64,000 bases of DNA from Lineus longissimus. Taxonomy: Eukaryota > Nemertea > Pilidiophora > Heteronemertea > Lineidae. Positions within the stretch are counted from its first letter, which is position 1. Each line of letters opens with the position of its first letter. The position numbers and the translations under genes are program-made. The notes under the pieces were generated by a model, which saw nothing but the letters and a program-made list of their open reading frames with translations, was not told where the DNA came from and did not search any database. Below are positions 1-9,142 of this stretch, piece after piece. The stretch lies in NCBI RefSeq assembly GCF_910592395.1, contig NC_088325.1:4927501-4991500 (forward strand). The letters are read 5' to 3'.

Positions 1-1
1 A

Positions 2-685
2 ACGAAAATCCAGTTTGATGACGGTAAAGAATTTTACAACAAACACTTCAAGGAACTCTTAACAGAAAATGACATAGAATGGTTCTCCACAAAATCTGAT
101 AAGAAGGCAGCAGTAGTAGAGAGATTTAATAGAACCCTTAAAGAAAAAATGTGGCGTTATTTCACCGTTAAGGAGACTGACAAGTGGATTGACGTTCTGG
201 ATGACCTGGTCAGCGGCTACAATAACACATTTCACTCATCAATAGGTATGAAACCTGTAGACGCCAGAAAGATGGAAAACGAAGGAACAGTGTGGTACAA
301 TCTTTACGGTCTTCACCTCAAAGAGACATTTGGTGATCCAAAGTACAAAGTAGGTGACAGTGTAAGAATTTCAAAGTACAAGTCCATTTTCGGTAAAGGT
401 TACATGCCCAACTACACTGAGGAGGTGTTCCAAATCAAACAGATCATATTTACTCACCCTATCGTCTACCAGCTTGAGGATTACCACAAAGAAGAAATTC
501 AAGGATATTTCTATGAAGAGGAATTGAGCTATGTTCCTAATCCTGACCAGCTAGAGTACAAGATCGAGAAAATCCTAAGGTACAAGACCAGTAAAGGCAA
601 GAAATACGGATTAGTGAAGTGGAAGGGTTACAGTGATAAGTTCAATGAATGGTTACCAGTTTCTGATATCAAATCATTGAAATGA
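2..685 (+). CDS. Polinton-type integrase, C-terminal part (5' end outside the window)
   Basis: This is the end of a retroviral-type (DDE) integrase that inserts Polinton DNA into the host genome. The reading frame is already open at base 2, so the N-terminal zinc domain and first catalytic Asp lie to the left. IQFDDGKEFYN carries the second catalytic Asp and VVERFNRTLKEKMWR carries the catalytic Glu. After an SH3-like stretch (KYKVGDSVRISKYK) the protein ends in a chromodomain (YKIEKILRYKT, then YGLVKWKGYS and NEWLP), as in Polinton and chromoviral integrases. The visible 227 residues contain no stop or frameshift. A Ty3/gypsy integrase is the alternative, but the Polinton genes that follow on the same stretch argue against it. 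It is the only gene of the element that fixes the integration chemistry, and it looks undamaged as far as it can be seen. Confidence 0.93.
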   Translation, partial: TKIQFDDGKEFYNKHFKELLTENDIEWFSTKSDKKAAVVERFNRTLKEKMWRYFTVKETDKWIDVLDDLVSGYNNTFHSSIGMKPVDARKMENEGTVWYNLYGLHLKETFGDPKYKVGDSVRISKYKSIFGKGYMPNYTEEVFQIKQIIFTHPIVYQLEDYHKEEIQGYFYEEELSYVPNPDQLEYKIEKILRYKTSKGKKYGLVKWKGYSDKFNEWLPVSDIKSLK

Positions 686-772
686 AATAAAGTCTCTAAA
701 GTGACTTAAGTCACAAGAACAAGTTCGAAAAACGTAATTTAAAAAAAAATGTCCTACTAAATAAAGAAAGAA

Positions 773-1993
773 ATGGATGGAGCAATATTTGATAAACAAA
801 ATGGTATGATGAATCAAAATGGTATGATGAATCAGAATAATATGATGAATCATGATAATATGATGAATCAAAATATTCAGAAGTTTTTGTATTATTTGCA
901 TCAAAATAATATGTTAAATCAAAATCTGATAAATCAGATTATGTTAAATCAAAATATGATAAATCAGTTTATCTTAAATCAAAACATGGAAAATCAAAAT
1001 ATGATAAATCAGAATAATATGATGAATCAAAATATGGAAAATCAAAATATGATAAATCAGAATAATATGATGAATCAAAACATGGAAAATCAACCTACAA
1101 TTTATTGTGTTAAGTGCTGTGAAAAGAAACCTGAAATTAATTTTGAAAAGAACAGGCGTAATAAACTACTTGATTACTGTAAAGAATGTGGTTCAAGTAA
1201 AACCAAGAAATGTGGTAAATGTTATGAAAATAAATTACTAAGTGATGGTGAATTTGGTAAAGACGGAAATAGAGGTAACTGCAGATCATGTTTTAACTCA
1301 TATTACAAAAATGATTACCTTGACCAAAATGGTAATAGAGACAGACACAAAATTAGAGTTGGTCTAAACCGCATTTCTAAGGGAGAGTGTAATCGAGCTC
1401 TGCTCTCAGGACGAAGTCCGACTAGGACAAGGTCCAGAGAGCAAAGCTCGACCGGTAATTCATCATTCAATCTAGGATGTACAGACAGTTTCTTCTCACA
1501 GTGGTTAAAGTACCAGAGGAGTCTATCTCCAATAGGACAAAGTCCCGAGAACAGAGTTCGAATAGTAGAAGAAGAGTTGGATCATGTCTTACCAATCAAG
1601 GAATTCAAAGATAAACCTGAACTGTGCTTTGCTTGGTTTAACATTAGACCAATGGAAAAGACAGAAAACAGACAGAAGAGTGCTAAAGTAGACTACACAC
1701 TATTTAAGGATCAATTGGATAGGTCAATGGATTTCATGGTAAAAATGAGAAGTGAAAACTGGTTTGTCTTTCGAGACCAGGATGTAATACCAAATTGGAA
1801 AATAGTGATATCACAGCATTTCGGGGATTATCTTCGTGATGAAAATATGATTCTGCTTGATAGATTATCGAATTTAAATAATAACATGAGAATGAACCAG
1901 AACATTAACATATGTAGTCAGACAGAAATCATAAACGAGATGATTAAGTTGAATAATAGACTTGAAAGAAATTTACTCTTTGCAGTGAATTGA
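773..1993 (+). CDS. Asn/Met-rich protein with zinc ribbons and an HNH-like C-terminal motif
   Basis: The 406-residue protein has three parts. Residues 1 to about 110 are a low-complexity repeat of the type MMNQN/MENQN. Residues about 112-190 hold several CxxC pairs (CVKCCEKK, CKECG, CGKCYENK, CRSCFNSYYK), which suggests zinc binding. Near residue 260 the segment DHVLPIKEF, followed by CFAWFNIRPME and a Lys-rich tail, matches the pattern of phage/viral HNH endonucleases (a DHV-P motif, then Cys-x-x-W-x-N). The role is therefore probably DNA nicking or recombination, but that is inference. Two copies of the element's palindromic repeat lie in frame between the zinc part and the HNH part, at 1,393 and 1,534. 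The ATG at 773 sits in an A-rich context. No homologue is certain to me. Confidence 0.8.
   Translation: MDGAIFDKQNGMMNQNGMMNQNNMMNHDNMMNQNIQKFLYYLHQNNMLNQNLINQIMLNQNMINQFILNQNMENQNMINQNNMMNQNMENQNMINQNNMMNQNMENQPTIYCVKCCEKKPEINFEKNRRNKLLDYCKECGSSKTKKCGKCYENKLLSDGEFGKDGNRGNCRSCFNSYYKNDYLDQNGNRDRHKIRVGLNRISKGECNRALLSGRSPTRTRSREQSSTGNSSFNLGCTDSFFSQWLKYQRSLSPIGQSPENRVRIVEEELDHVLPIKEFKDKPELCFAWFNIRPMEKTENRQKSAKVDYTLFKDQLDRSMDFMVKMRSENWFVFRDQDVIPNWKIVISQHFGDYLRDENMILLDRLSNLNNNMRMNQNINICSQTEIINEMIKLNNRLERNLLFAVN
1393..1451. repeat. Palindromic coding repeat, site 1 (two inverted arms)
   Basis: Two arms meet head to head: TCGAGCTCTGCTCTCAGGAC then GAAGTCC, followed by its imperfect reverse complement ending GCAAAGCTCGA. 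It lies in frame in the HNH-like gene and is translated as RALLSGRSPTRTRSREQSS. This is the clearest full-length copy. Confidence 0.95.
1534..1562. repeat. Palindromic coding repeat, site 2 (one arm)
   Basis: A single arm in the reverse orientation (AGGACAAAGTCCCGAGAACA, then GAGTTCGA), in frame in the same gene, read as GQSPENRVR. It has diverged slightly from site 1. Confidence 0.9.
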
Positions 1994-2012
1994 TTTTATT
2001 TTACTTAATTAA

Positions 2013-2264
2013 ATGAATAGAACTTGGGGTTACACAAAACGACCACGTAATTGGAAAGAAAGATTAGAACGATTTCATAGAGAATTAGAGGCAGAAGTAG
2101 AGTCAAAGTTGGAGTCTGGTCCCGAAAAACCTTTAAAACCTGCTTTGCCTGCTGGGACAGAAAAACCTTTAAAATTTAATGTACTTCAAAAACCTGTAGT
2201 GTCTGTAGGATCAACACTAAACACTAGAAATGACAGAACAACTGATTCTAGTTATTCCCACTAA
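2013..2264 (+). CDS. Small basic protein of unknown function
   Basis: An 83-residue reading frame fits tightly between two better-supported genes: 19 bases after the HNH-like gene's stop and 4 bases before the next ATG. Its start has the same AATTAAATG context as the next gene. The sequence is charged and basic at the front (WGYTKRPRNWKERLERFHRE), with two PLKPA/PLKF-type segments later. It has no membrane segment and no motif I recognise. The compact spacing and shared start context are the main reasons to believe it is a real gene. Confidence 0.55.
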   Translation: MNRTWGYTKRPRNWKERLERFHRELEAEVESKLESGPEKPLKPALPAGTEKPLKFNVLQKPVVSVGSTLNTRNDRTTDSSYSH

Positions 2265-2268
2265 TTAA

Positions 2269-2928
2269 ATGGATGTAGACAATAAGGTTTATCCAGATTT
2301 AAGTAATTTAAACTCTGAAAGTCATTTGAACTATGAAAGGTCTGAAAAGCATACAGAAAGTAACCCTCAGGCTTTCAGACTACAACAAATATGTGAGGTT
2401 AAGAGTTTCTTAGAAAGCGAGATTGAATTTAGAAGAAAGATATTTTCAAAGTACAAAAAAGCATTTAGCGTAATTACTGGCATTAGCCATTTCCTTAATT
2501 TTGCCAGCGTTGCAGCCGGATCTGTTGGTGTTTCCGCTCTAGCTGGTGTCATCACGGCACCGATAGGCTTAGCTTTGGGTGGCGTAACAATAGGTAGTGC
2601 CATTATTTCATCAGCCTTAGGCTGGGAGAAAAAGAATATTCTTAAGAAAATTGAAAAACATGAGAATATCAGAATGTTGGCAATTTCAAAACTGAACACA
2701 ATCAATGATTTGGTTAGTAAAGCCTTAACCGATTCTCACATATCTACAGATGAGTTTACTTTGATTCTCAAGGAGAAGGAGAAATACATTTCGATGAAAA
2801 ATGCCATTAGGAAAAAACAAAGGGAGGCAAGTTCAGCTGTTGATGTAGAGTCTTTAAAGAAGACTTTTTTAGAAGAAGGAAAAAAACTAGCACAGACAGA
2901 GATGCTAGAAAAACTAAAAGTTCAGTAA
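2269..2928 (+). CDS. Glycine-rich hydrophobic protein with coiled-coil tail (conserved Polinton accessory type)
   Basis: The 219-residue protein has a polar N-terminus, an amphipathic stretch, then a long Gly/Ala-rich hydrophobic zone at about residues 65-120 (FASVAAGSVGVSALAGVITA and onward), enough for one or two membrane passes. A helical, charged tail follows (KHENIRMLAISKLNTINDLV). Proteins with this layout, glycine-zipper hydrophobic core followed by a KLNTI-type helix, recur in Polintons of corals and other invertebrates as I remember them; their function is unknown. Membrane association or insertion, perhaps in virion assembly or entry, is inference. The ATG overlaps an AATTAAATG context and lies 4 bases after the previous stop. 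Confidence 0.75.
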   Translation: MDVDNKVYPDLSNLNSESHLNYERSEKHTESNPQAFRLQQICEVKSFLESEIEFRRKIFSKYKKAFSVITGISHFLNFASVAAGSVGVSALAGVITAPIGLALGGVTIGSAIISSALGWEKKNILKKIEKHENIRMLAISKLNTINDLVSKALTDSHISTDEFTLILKEKEKYISMKNAIRKKQREASSAVDVESLKKTFLEEGKKLAQTEMLEKLKVQ

Positions 2929-2935
2929 ATCAAAC

Positions 2936-3014
2936 AGGACCCGGACTACGTCCAGAGAACAAAGTTCGACTCGAGCTATGCTCTCAAGACGAAGTCGGAC
3001 CCGGACTACGTCCT
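2936..3014. repeat. Palindromic repeat, site 3 (three arms, intergenic)
   Basis: One reverse arm (GGACTACGTCCAGAGAACAA), one forward arm (CTCGAGCTATGCTCTCAAGA) and a third partial arm (CGGACTACGTCC) lie just after the stop of the hydrophobic protein gene. This copy is not inside a reading frame. Confidence 0.9.
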
Positions 3015-3120
3015 AATCCTAATGTGGTGTATCACTATCACTATTATCATGACTTCGGTGTTAGGGATGAATTTCACCAAGTAACACTACCATCAGCACC
3101 ACCCTATTCATTAGTTTAAT

Positions 3121-3240
3121 AGAACTTTGTTCTCTGGACGTAGTCCTAATCTAGCTATGCTCTCAGGACAAAGTCCGTCTAGGACAAAGTCCAGAGAACA
3201 AAGCTCGACTCGAGCTATGCTCTCAAGACGTAGTCGGACT
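3121..3240. repeat. Palindromic repeat, site 4 (four arms, 3' end of the polymerase gene)
   Basis: Four arms in mixed orientation lie between the convergent hydrophobic-protein and polymerase genes. Stem motifs GGACGTAGTCC, GGACAAAGTCC (twice) and the weaker AGACGTAGTCG can be read. The last arm touches the end of the polymerase reading frame. Together with site 3 it makes up much of the 311-base intergenic gap, with a short pyrimidine/AC-rich stretch between them. Confidence 0.9.
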
Positions 3241-3695
3241 CAAGCGAAGTTTGAATCGCTGTAATCTATGTAGCCTTCATAATACATTCCAAATGGTAAG
3301 GTGCTTATTCCATCTTCAAGTATGAACCTCTTGTCATCAAAAGGACTGAGGCTTTTTTTGTCAACTTCTTCCAAATAGATTTGGTGTTTATCTGATCTTA
3401 AGTGTCTCATCTTGTGGTAAAATGACCTACTCTTTTCAAGACAATCAACATAGTCATCAAATGAGATATTTCTCCTTACTACATTCTTGGCAATACCCTT
3501 CAATTTCTTAGAATCGTAATCTTTTGCTCTGTAAGCGTACATCTTACTTCTCAGGGCAATGAATTCAGTCATCTCTACTCCTCCTAGCTCATCCTTAAAG
3601 TAGCCTGGTACCTTCTTCTTACTGGTATCATAGAGTGGATGATCTTTTGGATAATTACTGAAGTCAAAATAGTGTTTCAACTCCTTTAAGTCTTT

Positions 3696-3727
3696 AGTCG
3701 GACGCAGTCCTGAGAGCATAGCTCGAG
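3696..3727. repeat. Palindromic coding repeat, site 5 (one arm, in polymerase)
   Basis: One arm, in frame on the minus strand, read as TRAMLSGLRPTK. It lies between motif C and the DFSNYPKDHPLY segment that follows it in other Polinton polymerases, so in a loop. Confidence 0.92.
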
Positions 3728-4490
3728 TTAAGTCATCAGTATTAATGTTAAGTACAAAGGAATCTGTATCTAGATACAGCAGTTCAATATTTTTCTCACC
3801 AAAGTACGGTTGAAGAACTTCATAATAGAATTCATACATTAATAATTTAGACAATTCAAGTACTGAAGCTCCTATGTAGATTGGTTTGTTGAATTTCATT
3901 GATGTTTTCCTCATGCTAATAGCAGCATTATGTTCGTCAAATACGCATATCGATGAAAACCTGGGATTGGCCATTACATTCCTGGCTCTCTCCCTGTCCG
4001 ATACAAATTCAATTTCAACCCTGTTCCTTATGTTCTCACAAGTTTTTCCATAGAACGCATTATTCATTAATTTAAAGTAATCTTTCTCAAAATCAGTCTT
4101 AGAGTCCATACGTCTTTTAGTGTTAAAATCAATGTATGGTGCTAACCATTTTGATTGTTTAAAGCTTATCACTGAATGAACCCTCTTAAGTACCATTCCG
4201 TGCTTGAGGTAAAATTGTAGCATTCTGTAATGCACTATGTAATTAGTTTAATCCTTTTGTGTTAGTATTAGTTTCTCTACATTTGATCTTTTATCATCAC
4301 CCAGTAACTCTCTCTGGTAAGGACTTAATTCATCATCTTCAATAAAGAGAGATTCAGGACAGAATGGAAAGTTCCTTGACTTAAATTTAATATTTCCTGG
4401 ATACTCCAAATCAACCTCTAAAAAGTAGCCTACTTCACTATCACTTGGAATTGCCATAATCTGCTCTTTACTGATAACATTCATGTTAAG

Positions 4491-4550
4491 TCGAGCCTTG
4501 CTCTCGGGACTTTGTCCTAGTCGAACTTTGTCCTGAGAGCATAGCTCGAG
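4491..4550. repeat. Palindromic coding repeat, site 6 (two arms, in polymerase)
   Basis: Two arms in frame on the minus strand, read as LELCSQDKVRLGQSPESKAR. It follows polymerase motif A by about 25 residues and precedes the conserved GYFLEVDLEYP segment, again a loop position. Confidence 0.93.
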
Positions 4551-5497
4551 TGGATCAATATCTATCATTTCAAAACTACCATAGGGTTGAGGTTCCATCA
4601 TGGACCAGCCGTAGAGATTATTTGCGTCTATGTAGAGTAGTTTGTGGTGTTCATCTGCCTTGACATGTCTTGTTCCCATAACACCCGAAATTCCACCTCG
4701 TATTGCTTTCTCAAAAGTAAGTAAAATGTTGGTATCAGTCAGTAGTTCTAGGTTTATTCCTGTGTACTTCAAACCAGCTTGCCAGGTTAGGCCTGGTGCC
4801 GAGTAACAGTGACAGGGATCTATCTGAAAGTAGTTCAAATTGACATCCCTGAATTTCTCAAATAAATCAGCTAAAAGGATCACATCAGTTTTGAGGTAGA
4901 GGTCAATGAACTCACCGTGATTCCTGATCTTGAAATGATCCCATATTACCTTAGCCTCATCATAGGCAGAATCAGGTGCCATTTCATTTTTCAATTCGTC
5001 AAAAAACATAGACTTTTCTAGGTAAGTAACATTGTAGCTTTCATGTGATGTGTAAAAAGAGTAAGGTACTGAACCCTTCTTCCTCAATAGCTTAAAGTCA
5101 GTGGTATTTGGGAACAGCTGTCTGGTAATTTTAAAATCATCATCCAACATTGATTTGGTTATGTTGTCTAAACTGGACTGCAGGAATCTGTACGAGTCCA
5201 AAAACCTGAAACAACCGAACTGAAATGAAATGTATTCCTCTGATGTTTTGGCAAGTATTTTCAGTTTCTTGTACTTCGGTAGCTTATTCATTAATTCTTT
5301 AATAAATAAGTGAGAATCGTAATTACTGAGATTGTGAAAAAACACTGGAACAAACATAGCTTTCTTTTCATTCAAATTACACGAGTTGTGAGCAGCACCT
5401 CGATATCTACCACAGTAGTGATCATGATCCTTGACCTTGTCATATCCCAAAGGTTGATTACAATAGTAACAATGTGTTTCTAATTGATATTTATGCC

Positions 5498-5528
5498 AGT
5501 CGGACTTCGTCCTGAGAGCAGAGCTCGA
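5498..5528. repeat. Palindromic coding repeat, site 7 (one arm, in polymerase)
   Basis: One arm in frame on the minus strand, read as SSSALRTKSD, directly before the CYYCNQPLG start of the endonuclease-VII-like insert. Confidence 0.92.
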
Positions 5529-6250
5529 GTCTTCATCTGTCATTGTTAGAGGAAAGTTACAGCTCAATAAATTAGAGAATTGTTCTTCCATCCTGATTAA
5601 CCAATTACAGAACACATCTACAACATCAGCACCCCTGTGAGACACATACTGGCTACTGTAAAGGTGTGTGTAGTCTGAGTGAACATAAACACCAACAGCT
5701 GATGCATTTGTTTAAAAAGTTTCTTTGAACTCGGTTCTTTCATCATAGGTGGCTCTACTGATACTACTGGTATGTTGCCTTCGGCAGAAGAACAAGGTTC
5801 GCTTATCGCTTCGAAATCAGCATAGATCACAAACGGAACTCTATTTTTGAATGAGTGTTTTTCAAATTTAATTTGTGACCATTTACTGTTAGGTGGAGGC
5901 AAAGTAATCTTACAGTAATCGTGTTCTCCACATTTCTTTTTATGTTTATCTAGTGTTGACTTCCTGTAAAAGTAATTCATGCATCTCCTGCAAAGATACA
6001 CTCTATGAGCTAGTGTCCTGAAGAAAAGATTGATGTCTCTTATGTACATGAAATGGTCCTTGAAATACAACAGATCGATGACATCATCATCATCATAATT
6101 CTTGGACAGGTAGAGAGGTTCTAGTTTTGCCTCACAGGTGCTCTTAGCCGATTCGTTCTCTAACTTGAACACATAAATCTTGAGATTATTATCACTCTCT
6201 ATCTTAGGGATATCCTTTTGAATACATACAGGAAATGATTTGATTCGTAC

Positions 6251-6333
6251 TCCGTACTGAGAGCTAGGCTCGATTTTGATATCGGTAGTGATATTGAATG
6301 TACTCTCGAGCTCTGCTCTCAGGACAAAGTCCG
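6251..6333. repeat. Palindromic coding repeat, site 8 (one clear arm at 6306-6333, one degenerate at 6251-6273)
   Basis: The clear arm (TCGAGCTCTGCTCTCAGGAC then AAAGTCCG) is read on the minus strand as DFVLRAELES. Thirty bases away, TCCGTACTGAGAGCTAGGCT CGA looks like an older arm that has lost its small GGAC/GTCC stem. Confidence 0.8.
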
Positions 6334-7042
6334 TCTCTGGATTTTCTTTCAGATATTTAGCGGCCAATAAAGACCAGAGAAAACATTTATTGTCATTTGA
6401 TTCCACATTTATTACTGCTTTTGTTTTAAATGGTAATTTAGTGTAATGACCACCTTTACACCTCTTGTAAGAACAGATGGTCATGTTACAAGACTCTATT
6501 TTATTTAAAGTAAGTCCAGAACCTTGAAAGTACCTTTCCTCAATCTGTGTCTTAATGTAGTTTAACTGGTTGGTTATGGCATAAATTGCCTGGTTCCTTG
6601 AAATTATGCTTTCCATTGGAGACTGTATGGGGTGTGTTGCACTTTCACCCTGACGATCAAACTGAGCAAATACTGATATGCTAATTTTGTGATGGTAATC
6701 ATTGAGTTGAAATAATACCTCCTCTAATTTATCTCTGTATTCATACACTTGTTTAGCGTCTCTGTCAATCTTCAAACTAATGGTGACTACAGGCTTGCCA
6801 AATTGTTTTACTATTTCTATTCCACTCACTTTCTTTATGCCATCTAGCTCATTTTCCTCAAATGCAAGTTTCTTATCCATAGTTTTAGGGATCAGGGATG
6901 GGGCTCGGGGTTGAGCAAGAGGCACATAATCCGGATTTAATTTACTTAAGTGACCTTTGGTTCTCCTGTGAATAGCCATATTATTGTAGGATATGTACTT
7001 GTCACATGTAGTGCAAAGTATTTTCTGATTCTTATCAGTCAT

Positions 7043-7098
7043 TCTATTTATTAGATTAAAATTTATTAAATTCAATAAATATCTTGAATTAAATAGAA
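7043..7098. promoter_or_regulatory. Divergent promoter region between polymerase and capsid-type gene
   Basis: Only 56 bases separate the two outward-facing ATGs, so both promoters must lie here or within the genes. The stretch is almost pure A/T, and both starts are preceded by a similar AATAGA(A)ATG context. No recognisable TATA box or factor site can be named with confidence. Confidence 0.4.
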
Positions 7099-9069
7099 AT
7101 GGACTTCATAATAAATGAACAAGAATGTGATGAAGCCAAATTTGAGTACAGTGGAACCCCGGTCGGCGACCACCTCAGTAACGCGACCACCCCGCGAACA
7201 CGACCAAAATTCTCCGGTCCCGAATGGTTTTCTCTCTAATTCCCATTAACTGGCCCTCGCTAACACGACCACCCCGGTACCCAAACCGCGACCACCAGCT
7301 TGGTCGGTCCCAAACTGCAAATTAACCCCGCTAACGCGACCATGAGGCCTAATTGCCGTAATCAACCATGACCGCATCGTATCAATTGGCACCTTCTCGC
7401 AAATCCGTGTTGATAGTTAGCACCTCGAACACAATGACCATGAGAATCCATATGAAAATAAATGATGTGTAAGTGAGTTTGATCAAATGTAAGCGCAAAT
7501 AAAATGAAGAATAAACTTTCTTTTCGACTCACGGTTTGTTTTCATCATTTAGTATTAAATGATGTCAAGAGGCATGCACACGTAGTTTTTAGGACAAATA
7601 AATTATGTTGATTAGTAAGAGTACCAATACTCAAAGTAAAGAATGCTTACTACGTCGTAATATTGATAAAATACGTTTTTAAAAAGATGATTTAATCAGT
7701 ACCAGTTCAAATTGGCTGAAGTTAAAGCAGGAAGACATCAGGAAGAATTCTCAACATCTTCTCACATCACCTCTCTCAATGTTAGCGGGAATATTAGCTT
7801 GACATCAAGAAGGGCAGCTGCCGATGGTGTGAATAACATGCTTGCTCTAATTAGCATGCTCAAGTTTTAATGTAATGTTTGGTCTAATTAGCTCTCGTCA
7901 GTTTATTTACTCATTTACATAAGTTGTAAATTAAACACAAAACACTCAAGAAAATGATTTTTTATTCGTAATATACACACAAAATTATCGAATCACCCGG
8001 TGGCGTAGTCATTAATGCATGTCAATGTACACACAGCATATCTGCTAGGACGATGTTTTGGCGGGAAAACCTACTTATGATTCTTAAATTCACTAACGCG
8101 ACCACCCCGGTAACACGACCACTTCGGCTTAGTCCCTTGGGTGGTCGTGTTACCGGGGTTCCACTGTACTACTTAACAGACCAATTAGACATAAAATCCA
8201 TTACTTTGAAATCGATAACCTTTTACAATTCATGGTGGACAGGTGATTTTCTACCAGAGGGAGTAAGGATTTTCTCATTTCTAGTCGAAATAACCAGAAT
8301 TACAAAACATGAGCCCTTAGATAAACAATTATGGTGTAGGACATTATTTGCTCCTGGACTTGAAACAGATACACTTGAAAAGGAAGTCATGAAAATTTGC
8401 GAACGGCATTTGGAAAATGATTCTACCACAACTAAAGACACCATTACTCAATACACATTTCCATACTCTCGACATTTTAGTTTAAGTGAGTTTTGTGAGG
8501 TATGGCAAAAATACATAAAAGAAATTGGAATAAGCCATGTGAAAATTTACTGTGATAACAATAATTACATAACCCTTGAACTTACAGAGGATAAAGAGTA
8601 CCCTCTGAAAGTAGACAAGTTAGATAAAAATGAAAAAATCAAGATTGAGAGAAACACAGAAGGTTTTCAAATAAGCAAAACCATAAGAGAGGTGATAGAA
8701 AAACAGCTCACAGTGGTGAATGAGTGGTTTGGCTTTAAGCAAACTAAATTCACCAAGAAAGGAAAATACTACTCCACAAGACCACTCAACTTTTACAGGA
8801 AATATCTATTCCTGCAAGCTAATTTGGTTGACAAAGCTAAGACCCTCTACAACAATAAACCATCTAACATTTTCTGCATCATACCTGTAGAAGATGGTGA
8901 CCAAATAAAAATGCAGCGATACGAACCGAATTGTAAGAAAACGATAAATAAGTGTACTAATCACATAAAATTCGAAATCACTGATGAGAATGGTAAGCTA
9001 GTTAATTTCAGAGGAACAGAGGTTTCTTTAGAGTTAAGAATCGAGCTCTGCTCTCAAGACGAAGTCTGA
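7099..9069 (+). pseudogene. Capsid-type (probable penton/minor capsid) gene interrupted by a MITE
   Basis: The reading frame starts with an ATG at 7,099, runs for 17 codons, is interrupted at a TA by the 1,018-base MITE at 7,149-8,166, and resumes in the same frame just after the second TA. About 300 residues follow up to the stop at 9,069. An open frame from 8,053 runs out of the MITE and is a chance extension. The C-terminal half (SNIFCIIPVEDGD..., then KFEITDENGKLVNFRG and VSLELRI) resembles the end of Polinton penton-type proteins, which close with a 'TDxxGxxxxFxGxxVxxxLxI' strand pattern. The assignment is from memory of the family. A palindromic repeat supplies the last residues (IELCSQDEV). 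As it stands the gene cannot give a complete protein unless the insert is spliced out. Confidence 0.75.
7149..8166. mobile_element. Pogo/Tigger-like MITE, about 1.02 kb, TA target duplication
   Basis: Inverted ends read CAGTGGAACCCCGGT at both termini, flanked on each side by TA. Subterminal ACGCGACCACC-type words repeat in both orientations at both ends. There is no transposase frame inside, so it is non-autonomous. CAGT-type ends with a TA duplication fit the pogo/Tigger branch of mariner. It sits inside the capsid-type gene, which dates its insertion after that gene's. Confidence 0.92.
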
Positions 9070-9130
9070 CTGAGACAAGGTCCAGAGAACAAAGCTTGAC
9101 TCGAGCAGAGCTCTCAAGACGAAGTCGGAC
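9041..9130. repeat. Palindromic coding repeat, site 9 (three arms)
   Basis: Forward, reverse and forward arms in a row. The first provides the end of the capsid-type protein (IELCSQDEV, then stop), and the rest lies between the two convergent genes. Confidence 0.92.
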
Positions 9131-9142
9131 CACCTGATTAGA

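Larger units (their letters stand above)
3240..7042 (-). pseudogene. Polinton-type protein-primed family B DNA polymerase, broken by a frameshift and a stop
   Basis: This gene would copy the element's DNA. From the N-terminus, beginning at the ATG at 7,042, it has a C2H2-like finger (CTTCDKY...HRRTKGH), a second finger (CRRCMNYF...HKKKC), ExoI (VIYADFEAI), an endonuclease-VII-like insert (DHDHYCGRYRGAAH), ExoII (NLSNYDSHLF), ExoIII (YLKTDVILLADLF), polymerase motif A (YIDANNLYGWSM), motif B (KLMNNAFYGK), motif C (YLDTDSF) and a KMY-type motif (RSKMYAYR). Two lesions are visible: a shift of frame near 5,690-5,710, soon after ExoI, and an in-frame TAA at 4,248-4,250 between motifs A and B. Every catalytic motif survives, so the damage seems recent. 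Four clear palindromic repeats (and one degenerate) sit in frame in loops between motifs. It is transcribed divergently from the capsid-type gene. Confidence 0.95.

Noticed and set aside
1393-1451. Hammerhead ribozyme (GGACGAA resembles part of its core)
   Set aside because: There is no CTGATGA segment at a suitable distance in any copy, so the catalytic core cannot form.
5680-5715. Programmed -1 frameshift in the polymerase
   Set aside because: TTTAAAC is present but out of phase for the X-XXY-YYZ pattern, and the target frame has a stop just before the needed slip point. A mutation or read error is simpler.
8053-8166. Start of the capsid-type gene at 8,053
   Set aside because: This part lies in the MITE; the true frame begins at 7,099 and resumes after 8,168.
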